A stretch of 5,169 bases of DNA. Origin: an uncultured Oscillospiraceae bacterium (GTDB lineage: Bacteria > Bacillota > Clostridia > Oscillospirales > Acutalibacteraceae). Every line of letters starts with the position of its first letter. Position 1 is the first letter of the stretch. A model generated the notes under the pieces. That model was not told the origin of the DNA. It made no database searches and saw only the letters and a program-made list of their open reading frames with translations. Below, in pieces: positions 1 to 5,123 of this stretch. Made by a program: the position numbers and the translations under genes. The stretch lies in contig CABQCM010000136.1 in assembly GCA_902462665.1 (NCBI GenBank), forward strand, positions 1 to 5,169, in the 5' to 3' direction.

Positions 1-1318
1 GGCCGAAGCCCTCGGAGGCGAGCTGAACCGGCCCCATCTTTTCCTCCGCGTGATAAATCGCCGCCGCTTCGCCCGGAAGATCGATGCCGGTCAGCTCGGT
101 CATACCGTAGGCCTTGAAGTATTTATAAAACAAACTGACTCCCAAACGCTGGGAAATCTCAATAAAGGCGGGGTTACAGGAATTTTCAAAAGCATTGGTT
201 AAATTCTGATGTCCGTGACCGCCCGCTTTATGGCACTTGTAGCGAGTGCCGGCGATCACAATCGCACCGTTGCAGTCAAAGGTAGAGCTTTTGCTGACTT
301 TGTTTTCCTCCAGAGCAGCCGAGCCGGTAACCACCTTAAATACCGAGCCAGGCTCGTAGGTATCCGATACGGCCTTGTTGCGCCACTGCTGCTGCCTCTC
401 GAGACTCAGCTGCTTGGTGCGCTCATCCCCTTCCAGCGCGTCTACCCGGCTTTGCGCCGCAGCGTCGGCCAAGACAAAAGGCTGGTTGGGATCAAAATCC
501 GGCTTGGTCGCCATAGCGAGAATGCCACCGGTCTTAATATCCATTACAATTACGCAGCCGCGATTGGTACAATTGTTGGCAATGACGGCCGTATCGAGGT
601 ATTTTTCGGCACAGAACTGAACGTACTCGTCGATGGTCAGCACCAGCGAATTGCCCTGCTGGGCCTCGACCATCGTTTCGTAATTAAAGGGCATGTCGCT
701 GCCCCGCGCATTTTTGGAGGCGACCACCTTGCCCGGAATCCCCTGAAGCTGGGTATCGTACTGATACTCGATACCGTAAAGGCCCTGATTGTCGTCCCCG
801 ACAAAGCCCAGCACCGTTGACGCCAGACTTCCGTTGGGATAATAACGCTTGGTCGTTTCGTCCAGCCCGACGATGGAACCGAGCTTATTGTCTCGGATAA
901 AGGCGCGCACCTCATTGGCCACATTCTCCTCCACCCGCTGCTTTACCTTCTCGTAAGCGGTATTGCGCTGGGTCTGCTTGTAAACCTTCTCTCGGTCCAG
1001 CGACAGAATCTGCGAAAGGCCGTCGGCAATCAGCCCGGCCTCCTCTGTGGTTTCGATATCCTTGGGGGTGATGTATACCGTCCATACCGTCGCGCTGGTG
1101 GCCAGTATGTTTTTGTTGCAGTCATAAATCGTGCCGCGCTCGGCCGCGATGGTTGTATTGGACAATTGCTGGTTGCTCGCCTTGAGGGACAGCTCCCCGC
1201 CCTGTACCAGCATCAAATCCACCAGCCGAATCGAAGCCGTGCCAAAACCGAGCAGCACGACGATCAGCATCATGGCGAACATCCGCTTCCACATCAGTTT
1301 GGTTGGTCCCTTTGCCAT
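1..1318 (-). CDS. spoVD: Class B penicillin-binding protein (SpoVD/FtsI type), 5' part; C-terminus lies beyond the window
   Basis: Peptidoglycan D,D-transpeptidase anchored in the membrane, acting outside the cell. I translated 439 codons from ATG at 1318, which has GGAGGT six bases upstream. Seen: basic N-terminus, one membrane anchor (about residues 15-33), the class B N-terminal motif AERGTIYD (59-66), the dimerisation domain, and the transpeptidase domain from about 220. The nucleophile motif is SVFK (S325-K328, within YEPGSVFK). The second motif is SCN (S380-N382). The KTG motif and any PASTA domains would lie beyond the left edge. C362 and C381 match the spacing of the redox cysteine pair of Bacillus SpoVD, and GGHG (366-369) sits between them as in SpoVD. 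The linker between FDP (275-277) and S325 is about 24 residues longer than in B. subtilis SpoVD as I remember it. It follows ftsL but has its own promoter. PBP identity is certain; SpoVD rather than division FtsI is inferred, and one protein could serve both roles. Confidence 0.93.
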   Translation of the reverse strand, partial: MAKGPTKLMWKRMFAMMLIVVLLGFGTASIRLVDLMLVQGGELSLKASNQQLSNTTIAAERGTIYDCNKNILATSATVWTVYITPKDIETTEEAGLIADGLSQILSLDREKVYKQTQRNTAYEKVKQRVEENVANEVRAFIRDNKLGSIVGLDETTKRYYPNGSLASTVLGFVGDDNQGLYGIEYQYDTQLQGIPGKVVASKNARGSDMPFNYETMVEAQQGNSLVLTIDEYVQFCAEKYLDTAVIANNCTNRGCVIVMDIKTGGILAMATKPDFDPNQPFVLADAAAQSRVDALEGDERTKQLSLERQQQWRNKAVSDTYEPGSVFKVVTGSAALEENKVSKSSTFDCNGAIVIAGTRYKCHKAGGHGHQNLTNAFENSCNPAFIEISQRLGVSLFYKYFKAYGMTELTGIDLPGEAAAIYHAEEKMGPVQLASEGFG

Positions 1319-1338
1319 GAGCGCACCTCCAAAAATCT

Positions 1339-1433
1339 TTCCAGCCAAGTTCGGCGATAGGAAAAGGACGGCTGGAAGCCCTTCCCCATGATACGGGAGC
1401 AGACGGAAGCCGTTGCGATACATCGACTCCCGT
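1339..1433 (-). promoter_or_regulatory. Predicted structured 5' leader of the PBP gene
   Basis: This is the core of the roughly 145-nt untranslated leader between the predicted transcription start (near 1462) and the PBP start codon. Read on the minus strand, ACGGGAG (1433-1427) pairs with CTCCCGT (1399-1393). It encloses two small hairpins, CGA-TGTA-TCG (1425-1416) and ACGG-CTT-CCGT (1413-1403), which together make a compact three-way junction. Downstream, TTCCAGCC (1377-1370) pairs with GGCTGGAA (1346-1339), followed by AGATTTTT and then the GGAGGT ribosome binding site. I recognise no known riboswitch family. The pairings are seen directly; folding and regulation are inferred. Confidence 0.4.
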
Positions 1434-1468
1434 CCGGTTCCTTTTCATCATATGAGAATCTATGGATA

Positions 1469-1496
1469 ATTATAACACATTGAATGGTCGAATCAA
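1469..1496 (-). promoter_or_regulatory. Sigma-A promoter with extended -10, for the PBP gene
   Basis: On the minus strand the -35 is TTGATT (1496-1491), the spacer is 16 bp, and the -10 is TATAAT (1474-1469). The -10 is preceded by TGT, giving a perfect extended -10 (TGnTATAAT). The predicted start of transcription is near 1462, about 144 nt before the PBP start codon. It lies inside the 290-bp gap between ftsL and the PBP gene, so the PBP can be transcribed independently of the mraZ promoter. I see no convincing terminator after ftsL, so read-through from upstream is also likely. Confidence 0.8.
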
Positions 1497-1608
1497 GGCA
1501 TTGCGCCCCGAATCACACCAAAGGTAAATAATACCACCTTACATAAACCAAAAGTCGGTTTTCGGGCTGCATTTCCATTGGCGTCGACTTTCGCTGCCCG
1601 CTCTTCCC

Positions 1609-2094
1609 TTAAAACCAAGCCAACAGTTTGGCCCAAAGACTTGTATTTTCTTCCTCTTGTATAATTTCCGCCTCATCCTCATCGTTGAGCATGACGCACA
1701 CCGTCTGGGCAGATTGCTGCTTCTGCATCCCCATATCAGCCGCCGCCTTTTCCAAATTGGTGTAAGCAATGGCGCTGGCCAGTTCCATTTCCAGCCGGGT
1801 GCTCTCGCTCTTGAGCCGCTCGATGGAGGTCTGGGCCTGAGTGATTTCCGCCGTTATTTCCGACTGCTGGATGGCCCCGAAAATCTGGAATCCCACCAAC
1901 AGCATCACCGCCGTTGCGCACACCAGCGTCTTGGCAGCCAGTATACGCCGCTGAGCACGCTGCCGCGCCAATATACGCGCACGCGATTGGGGCCGACGCT
2001 GCGGCTCGCTTTCGGGAAGGCGCACGATATTATTTGGTTTTTTCTGCGCAAACCGTTCAAAATCATATGCCGCGCCGTTCGTATAGCCCTGCAT
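1609..2094 (-). CDS. ftsL: FtsL-like septum formation / cell division protein
   Basis: A small bitopic protein, 161 residues, identified by topology and position more than by sequence. It has a cytoplasmic N-terminus rich in Arg (about 32-50), one membrane segment (about 55-76), and then a heptad-like helix (about 77-110) with the ending NLEKAAADMGM (113-123), typical of FtsL/DivIC proteins. A very acidic tail follows (DEDEAEIIQEEE, 138-149), then a hydrophobic C-terminus. FtsL partners with FtsB/DivIC and FtsQ/DivIB and activates septal synthesis by FtsW and the class B PBP. It lies 67 bp after rsmH. Start choice: AAAGGA is 10 bases before the ATG at 2094. A GTG three codons earlier (2103) is only one base from that site, so it is less likely. 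As usual for FtsL, sequence conservation is low. Confidence 0.8.
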   Translation of the reverse strand: MQGYTNGAAYDFERFAQKKPNNIVRLPESEPQRRPQSRARILARQRAQRRILAAKTLVCATAVMLLVGFQIFGAIQQSEITAEITQAQTSIERLKSESTRLEMELASAIAYTNLEKAAADMGMQKQQSAQTVCVMLNDEDEAEIIQEEENTSLWAKLLAWF

Positions 2095-2161
2095 TCCATC
2101 CACATCCTTTATTCTACTCCCAAATTTCGGGGGATTCTATCTGCCAATCTGATTTACCGCC

Positions 2162-3091
2162 CTATTCGCGTACCCTCTCCAGTGCGCGCAGCTTTGCGCT
2201 GCGGCTGCGGGGATTTTCTTTGAGCTCTTCTTCCCCGGCTTCGATTGCCTTTCGGGTCACTAACCGCCCGAACGGGGTCTTGCCGCACACGCACACCGGG
2301 AATTCCGGCGGACAGGTGCAGCCGGTGCACAAAGAGGCAAAGCTCTGCTTCACCATACGGTCTTCCAGCGAATGAAAGGTGATAATGGACAGCACGCCGC
2401 CCACTTTGAGCCTCTGGGGAGCAACATGAAGCACGCGCTCCAATCCGTCCAATTCCCCATTCACCGCAATGCGCAGCGCCTGAAAGCACCGTCTCGCGGG
2501 ATGCCCCTCCCGACGGGCGGCAGCCGGCACAGCCGAAGCGATGCAATCGGCTAATTGAAGGGTGGTGACAATGGGCTGCTGCTCCCTGCGCCGGACAATG
2601 GCAGCAGCAATGCGACGAGAAAATTTTTCTTCGCCATACCGAAAGAAAATGCGGGATAATTCTTCTTCGCTACTGGCGGCAATGAGTTCGGCCGCCGTAA
2701 GTCCTTCCTGTGACATGCGCATATCGAGCGGCGCGTCATGATGGAAGGAAAAGCCCCGCTGCGGGGTATCCAACTGATGGGAGGAAACGCCCAAATCGAG
2801 CAGCACGCCATCGACTTGTCCAATTCCAAGCGAATCGAGAATAGCTCCCATATCCGCGTAATTACCGGCCACTACCTGCGCCCCAGGATAGGGTGACAGC
2901 CGCGCGGCGGCAGCCTCTCGCGCATCGGGGTCACGGTCGATGGAAATCAGCCGGCCGCCGTTTAACTTACGTGCGATGGCCTCGCTGTGACCACCCCCGC
3001 CCGCCGTGCCATCCACATACACGCCGTCTGGACGGATATGCAGCGACGCTATGGCTTCTTCAAGCAAGACTGGCCGGTGGCAGAAAGACAT
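2162..3091 (-). CDS. rsmH: 16S rRNA (cytosine(1402)-N(4))-methyltransferase
   Basis: RsmH (formerly MraW) uses S-adenosylmethionine to methylate N4 of C1402 in the ribosomal decoding centre. The 309-residue length is normal. Seen: N-terminal HRPVLLEEA (5-13), the SAM-binding glycine loop VDGTAGGGGHSE (26-37), the acidic end of the second strand ISIDRDP (49-55), LLDLGVSSHQLD (97-108), GFSF and PLDMRM (121-126), FRYGEEKFSRRIA (150-162), HPARRCFQALRIAVN (197-211), and GGVLSIITFHSLEDRMVK (231-248). A Cys cluster CTGCTCPP..PVCVCG (255-270) is typical of Clostridia and Bacilli versions and might bind metal. The C-terminus NPRSRSAKLRALER is conserved. The ATG at 3091 has AAAGGGG about 8 bases upstream, and the gene begins 21 bp after mraZ ends, consistent with one transcript. 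Confidence 0.98.
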   Translation of the reverse strand: MSFCHRPVLLEEAIASLHIRPDGVYVDGTAGGGGHSEAIARKLNGGRLISIDRDPDAREAAAARLSPYPGAQVVAGNYADMGAILDSLGIGQVDGVLLDLGVSSHQLDTPQRGFSFHHDAPLDMRMSQEGLTAAELIAASSEEELSRIFFRYGEEKFSRRIAAAIVRRREQQPIVTTLQLADCIASAVPAAARREGHPARRCFQALRIAVNGELDGLERVLHVAPQRLKVGGVLSIITFHSLEDRMVKQSFASLCTGCTCPPEFPVCVCGKTPFGRLVTRKAIEAGEEELKENPRSRSAKLRALERVRE

Positions 3092-3112
3092 GCTGTTTCC
3101 CCTTTCCTCAAT

Positions 3113-3532
3113 TTACATGCCAAGCTGCTCCATAATGGCGGCGATTTCATCAGCTGATTTGCTTTCGCTTTCCTCGTTCCAACGCTCGGCATTCCAAATC
3201 TCCACCCGGGTGGAAGCGCCGATAATGGTAGTAGCCCCAGCCAGGGAAGCGTATTCCCGCAGGTTCTGCGGAATGCCGATACGCCCCTGCGCGTCCAGCT
3301 CCACTTCGCAGGCGCCCGAAAACCAAAACCGCTGCACGTCCCGCCGCTGAGCAATGGGAAGCGCGGTGATGGTTTGCTCTATCTTTTCCCACTCTTTGAG
3401 GGAGTGGACAAACAAGCAGTTGTCCAGTCCTTTGGAGACAATAAAACGCTCGCCCAAATCCCCGCGCAGCTTCACCGGGATAAAGACGCGTCCCTTTGCG
3501 TCAATATTATGTTGATAAGTTCCAATCAACAT
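3113..3532 (-). CDS. mraZ: Transcriptional regulator MraZ
   Basis: MraZ is a nucleoid-associated DNA-binding regulator that controls its own dcw operon, binding short direct repeats upstream of itself. It has 139 residues, the normal family length. There are two SpoVT-AbrB-like halves, each with the D-x-x-GR-x-x-IP-x-x-LR signature: first half DAKGRVFIPVKLR (11-23), second half DAQGRIGIPQNLR (80-92). The start at 3532 gives the conserved N-terminus MLIGTYQHNIDAKGR, with AAAGGGAG 11 bases upstream. An upstream in-frame TTG at 3637 is the -35 hexamer of the promoter itself, so the longer reading is not the protein. It is the first gene of the cluster, and the putative MraZ boxes lie in its 5' untranslated region. 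Confidence 0.97.
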   Translation of the reverse strand: MLIGTYQHNIDAKGRVFIPVKLRGDLGERFIVSKGLDNCLFVHSLKEWEKIEQTITALPIAQRRDVQRFWFSGACEVELDAQGRIGIPQNLREYASLAGATTIIGASTRVEIWNAERWNEESESKSADEIAAIMEQLGM

Positions 3533-3575
3533 CAGCGCATTGTCTCCCTTTCCGGCGAAATGGAGTTCAAGTTCA

Positions 3576-3602
3576 CCACTCTCCCCCACTTCGCGCCACT
3601 TT
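3576..3602 (-). promoter_or_regulatory. MraZ box: three AGTGG repeats with 10-bp period
   Basis: On the minus strand the repeats are AAAGTGG (3602-3596), GAAGTGG (3592-3586) and AGAGTGG (3582-3576). Each GTGG begins exactly 10 bp after the previous one, so all face the same side of the helix. MraZ proteins are known to bind GTGG/TGGG-type direct repeats of about 10-bp period near the mraZ start. Here the array begins at the predicted transcription start, where bound MraZ would block initiation or early elongation. The repeats are seen; the binding is inferred from the family and the adjacent mraZ. Confidence 0.88.
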
Positions 3603-3608
3603 AGTGTC

Positions 3609-3637
3609 ATTATATCGGGCCTTTGTGGGAATTGCAA
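3609..3637 (-). promoter_or_regulatory. Sigma-A promoter of the mraZ-rsmH-ftsL operon
   Basis: On the minus strand the -35 is TTGCAA (3637-3632), the spacer is 17 bp, and the -10 is TATAAT (3614-3609). The predicted start of transcription is near 3602, giving an untranslated leader of about 70 nt before the mraZ ATG. The MraZ repeats start directly at this point. Confidence 0.88.
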
Positions 3638-3685
3638 GAGAGTTCATCCACTTTTCCGGCAGATGAGATAAAAAATTTTTCAAAA

Positions 3686-3714
3686 ATTGTGCAGAACGCA
3701 CGTTCTGGCACAAT
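3686..3714. repeat. 29-bp imperfect palindrome with a LexA-like core (GAAC-N4-GTTC)
   Basis: The left arm ATTGTGC + AGAACG (3686-3698) mirrors the right arm CGTTCTG + GCACAAT (3701-3714) except for one extra G in the right arm. The centre, GAACGCACGTTC (3694-3705), fits GAAC-RNRY-GTTC, the inner part of the Firmicute SOS box; only the outermost bases differ from that consensus. It lies 57 bp upstream of the mraZ -35 and about 135 bp before the SIS gene. Read on the minus strand, the palindrome is followed by TTTTTG, so it could instead act as an intrinsic terminator. The symmetry is seen; the role is undecided. Confidence 0.5.
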
Positions 3715-3742
3715 ATATGGGTCAACGTGATAAAACGCACAC

Positions 3743-3760
3743 AAATTAGCAAAAATTAGC
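3743..3760. repeat. Short direct repeat AAATTAGC, 10-bp period
   Basis: AAATTAGC occurs at 3743-3750 and again at 3753-3760, exactly one helical turn apart. It sits in the intergenic region between the divergent mraZ and SIS genes. It could be a two-site operator, or chance in AT-rich DNA. No regulator is assigned. Confidence 0.35.
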
Positions 3761-3849
3761 GCAACCTATCCTCCTTCCCGCTAAGGGTATTCATCCGATA
3801 AAGGGATTGCGCCTTGGTCAGAGCGCAGCTTTGCGGTAAACTGTAATTC

Positions 3850-4530
3850 ATGGTTAATCCATGCTTCGAGGAACCCGTTGTCATACATTTCATAAAAAAC
3901 GATGAAAAGCAGGTGATTTGTATCCAGGTACAAACTTATTGCGATAGGCTGCTGCAGCGCCATTGTGCTCTTATTCCACTAAAAGCCAATATTTTTCGCA
4001 CCTTCCGGCTGACCCAAGACACATTCCGTTGCCAGGGAAAGCTATTGTTATGCGGGAATGGAGGCAGTGCTGCGGATGCCGACCATATTGTGGGCGAACT
4101 AATGAAAGGATTTCTTCTCCCGCGTCCAGCCGATGCGAAAGGGCTGCCCAAAGGACTGCAAAAGGCGCTCCCCGCTTTGTCGCTGGCTGGCCAAACCGCT
4201 CTCGTCACAGCCTGTGTCAACGATCTTTCCGCCGACCTGGTCTTTGCTCAGCAGGTCTATGGTTATGGACGTCCGGGCGATATGCTGTGGGCTCTGACCA
4301 CCTCAGGCTGCTCCTCCAATGTCCTTCTCGCCGCTCAGACCGCGCGCGCCATCGGAATGCATGTGGTCGGTTTTACCGGACGCACGGGTGGAGATTTGGC
4401 ATCTTACTGCGACGTTCTTCTCAATGTACCGGCGAATACGCCCGCCGAAGCACAGGAATACCACCTACCTTTGTATCACGCCCTCTGCGCTATGCTCGAG
4501 GAAACATTTTTTGGAAATGGCGATGCATAG
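3850..4530 (+). CDS. SIS-domain protein, phosphoheptose isomerase (GmhA)-like
   Basis: A phosphosugar isomerase-fold protein. The single SIS domain starts near residue 60: GKLLLCGNGGSAADADHIVGEL (63-84) is the phosphosugar-binding loop and helix, as in GmhA/DiaA-like proteins. VFAQQVYGYGRPGDMLWALTTSG follows (131-153). QEYHLPLYHALCAMLEE (202-218) carries the conserved Glu and His residues near the C-terminus. Residue 154 is Cys where relatives usually have Asn (SGNS), a point to check for activity. The start is uncertain. ATG 3850 has no recognisable ribosome binding site and residues 1-25 do not look like the family. GTG 3913 (residue 22) would give 205 residues, closer to usual length, but also lacks a good site. 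It is transcribed alone, divergent from mraZ, and ends just before a strong terminator. The substrate cannot be read from the sequence; true heptose metabolism is not implied. Confidence 0.88.
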   Translation: MVNPCFEEPVVIHFIKNDEKQVICIQVQTYCDRLLQRHCALIPLKANIFRTFRLTQDTFRCQGKLLLCGNGGSAADADHIVGELMKGFLLPRPADAKGLPKGLQKALPALSLAGQTALVTACVNDLSADLVFAQQVYGYGRPGDMLWALTTSGCSSNVLLAAQTARAIGMHVVGFTGRTGGDLASYCDVLLNVPANTPAEAQEYHLPLYHALCAMLEETFFGNGDA

Positions 4531-4550
4531 CCACTATATGTTTTCCCATT

Positions 4551-4591
4551 ATAAAAGCCCCCTTCAAGAGCTTCTTGAAGGGGGCTTTTAT
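4551..4591. terminator. Bidirectional intrinsic terminator, perfect 19-bp stem
   Basis: AAAAGCCCCCTTCAAGA (4553-4569) is followed by a GCT loop and its exact complement (4573-4589); TA outside extends the pairing to 19 bp. The A-run on the left and T-run on the right make it work on both strands. It lies 20 bp after the SIS stop codon and 22 bp beyond the stop of the convergent coat gene, so it ends both transcripts. Confidence 0.95.
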
Positions 4592-4613
4592 TACAACGAA
4601 TTTACTCGTAATG

Positions 4614-4889
4614 TCAGCCTTGAGCCGCCATATTCTGGAATCGGGTTTTGGTTTCGTCAATCTTTTTTTGCTGGGCCGCCGGAACCGGATACCATCCACG
4701 GCTGTGAATCTGATTGAACACATCCGACTGAATCGCGTGTTCCTCGTTGAGCAACTGCATCACGGTCTGGCGAAGCTGCGAATTCAGACATTCGTTGGCA
4801 AAGATATTGTATTCGCCAGTAATTTGTTTTTGACTGTTGAGACAATCGTCCATGAGTTCCTTATCCTGCATTACGGGGTTGGTGCTCAT
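4614..4889 (-). CDS. CotF-like spore coat protein
   Basis: A 91-residue helical protein of the Coat F family, deposited on the spore coat during sporulation; no enzymatic role is known for such proteins. Family-typical stretches are seen: DKELMDDCLNSQKQITGEYN (9-28), FANECLNSQLRQ (30-41), LLNEEHAIQSDVFNQI (46-61), then RGWYPV (64-69) and a charged C-terminal helix. This resembles a ferritin-like two-helix hairpin without metal ligands that I can identify. The ATG at 4889 is preceded by AAAGGAGAG; an in-frame TTG six codons earlier includes that site and is rejected. It starts 28 bp after the neighbouring small coat gene, so the two are probably one operon. No promoter is seen between them. 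Confidence 0.88.
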   Translation of the reverse strand: MSTNPVMQDKELMDDCLNSQKQITGEYNIFANECLNSQLRQTVMQLLNEEHAIQSDVFNQIHSRGWYPVPAAQQKKIDETKTRFQNMAAQG

Positions 4890-4895
4890 AATACT

Positions 4896-4907
4896 CTCTC
4901 CTTTCAA
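4896..4907 (-). promoter_or_regulatory. Ribosome binding site of the CotF-like gene
   Basis: TTGAAAGGAGAG on the minus strand, with its GGAG core 9 bases before the ATG at 4889. It fixes the start against the upstream in-frame TTG at 4907, which is part of this element. The same 12 bases occur before the neighbouring coat gene. Confidence 0.8.
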
Positions 4908-4917
4908 GCGTTTGAGG

Positions 4918-5103
4918 TTAACCTAAAAAGCTCATCATGGTGTCAAAATGCTGCTGATGCTTATTGGCAATCTGATCGCAGCAGGTTTTGATTTCCGCGT
5001 CGCTCGCCTCGGCTGCAATCGCCTTGAACTTTTTAATCAAAAGCTGCTCGGCACTGAGCTGATCCTCCAGGTGGGACAGCTCCTTCTCACTCAAGTTGGC
5101 CAT
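4918..5103 (-). CDS. Small spore coat-associated protein, paralogue of the CotF-like neighbour
   Basis: A 61-residue, mostly helical protein of the type found beside CotF-like genes in Clostridia. Seen: LSEKELSHLEDQLSAEQLLIKK (4-25), then AIAAEASDAEIKTCC (28-42) and QIANKHQQHFDTMMSFL (44-60). The pattern of a helix ending in K/E-Y/F, A-x-E, a loop with a polar D/S, and then H-x-x-x-x-D resembles residues 19-61 of the next gene, so the two are probably ancient duplicates. Start: ATG 5103 has AAAGGAGAG eight bases upstream; an in-frame start at 5145 precedes that site and is rejected. The assignment to the coat rests on recalled family resemblance and on the neighbour. No sporulation-sigma promoter is visible in the 66 bp to the right edge, so the transcript may begin outside the window. 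Confidence 0.78.
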   Translation of the reverse strand: MANLSEKELSHLEDQLSAEQLLIKKFKAIAAEASDAEIKTCCDQIANKHQQHFDTMMSFLG

Positions 5104-5111
5104 GGAATTCC

Positions 5112-5123
5112 CTCTCCTTTCAA
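5112..5123 (-). promoter_or_regulatory. Ribosome binding site of the small coat gene
   Basis: TTGAAAGGAGAG on the minus strand, with its GGAG core about 10 bases before the ATG at 5103. It is identical to the element at 4896-4907, and AACG precedes both copies one base further upstream (AACGaTTG here, AACGcTTG there). It supports the 5103 start. Confidence 0.8.

Noticed and set aside
209..820. 203-codon plus-strand frame
   Set aside because: It is antisense to the PBP gene, which has clear catalytic motifs; no independent evidence of coding.
1122..1451. 109-codon minus-strand frame starting ATGATG in the PBP leader
   Set aside because: No ribosome binding site, and most of it overlaps the PBP in another frame with low-complexity, Arg-rich content; a shadow of the real gene.
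1497..1608. Terminator after ftsL
   Set aside because: AAAGTCG/CGACTTT can pair, but the loop is about 28 nt and no proper T-run follows; not convincing as a terminator.
3533..3637. 35-residue N-terminal extension of MraZ
   Set aside because: Its TTG start is the -35 hexamer and the frame contains the -10 and the MraZ boxes; the conserved family start is at 3532.
3687..3716. Plus-strand promoter TTGTGC-N18-CAATAT around the palindrome
   Set aside because: The -10 matches consensus at only about half its positions and no better element is near; too weak to annotate.
3781..3963. 60-codon open frame on the minus strand upstream of mraZ
   Set aside because: It overlaps the start of the SIS gene in antisense, has no good ribosome binding site and matches no family I know. 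An AAGGAGG at 3776-3770 lies after its stop and leads only to a two-codon TTG frame.
3963..4991. 342-codon plus-strand frame
   Set aside because: It overlaps the SIS gene in another frame, crosses the strong terminator and runs antisense to the coat genes. The translation is Arg/Ser-rich and family-less.
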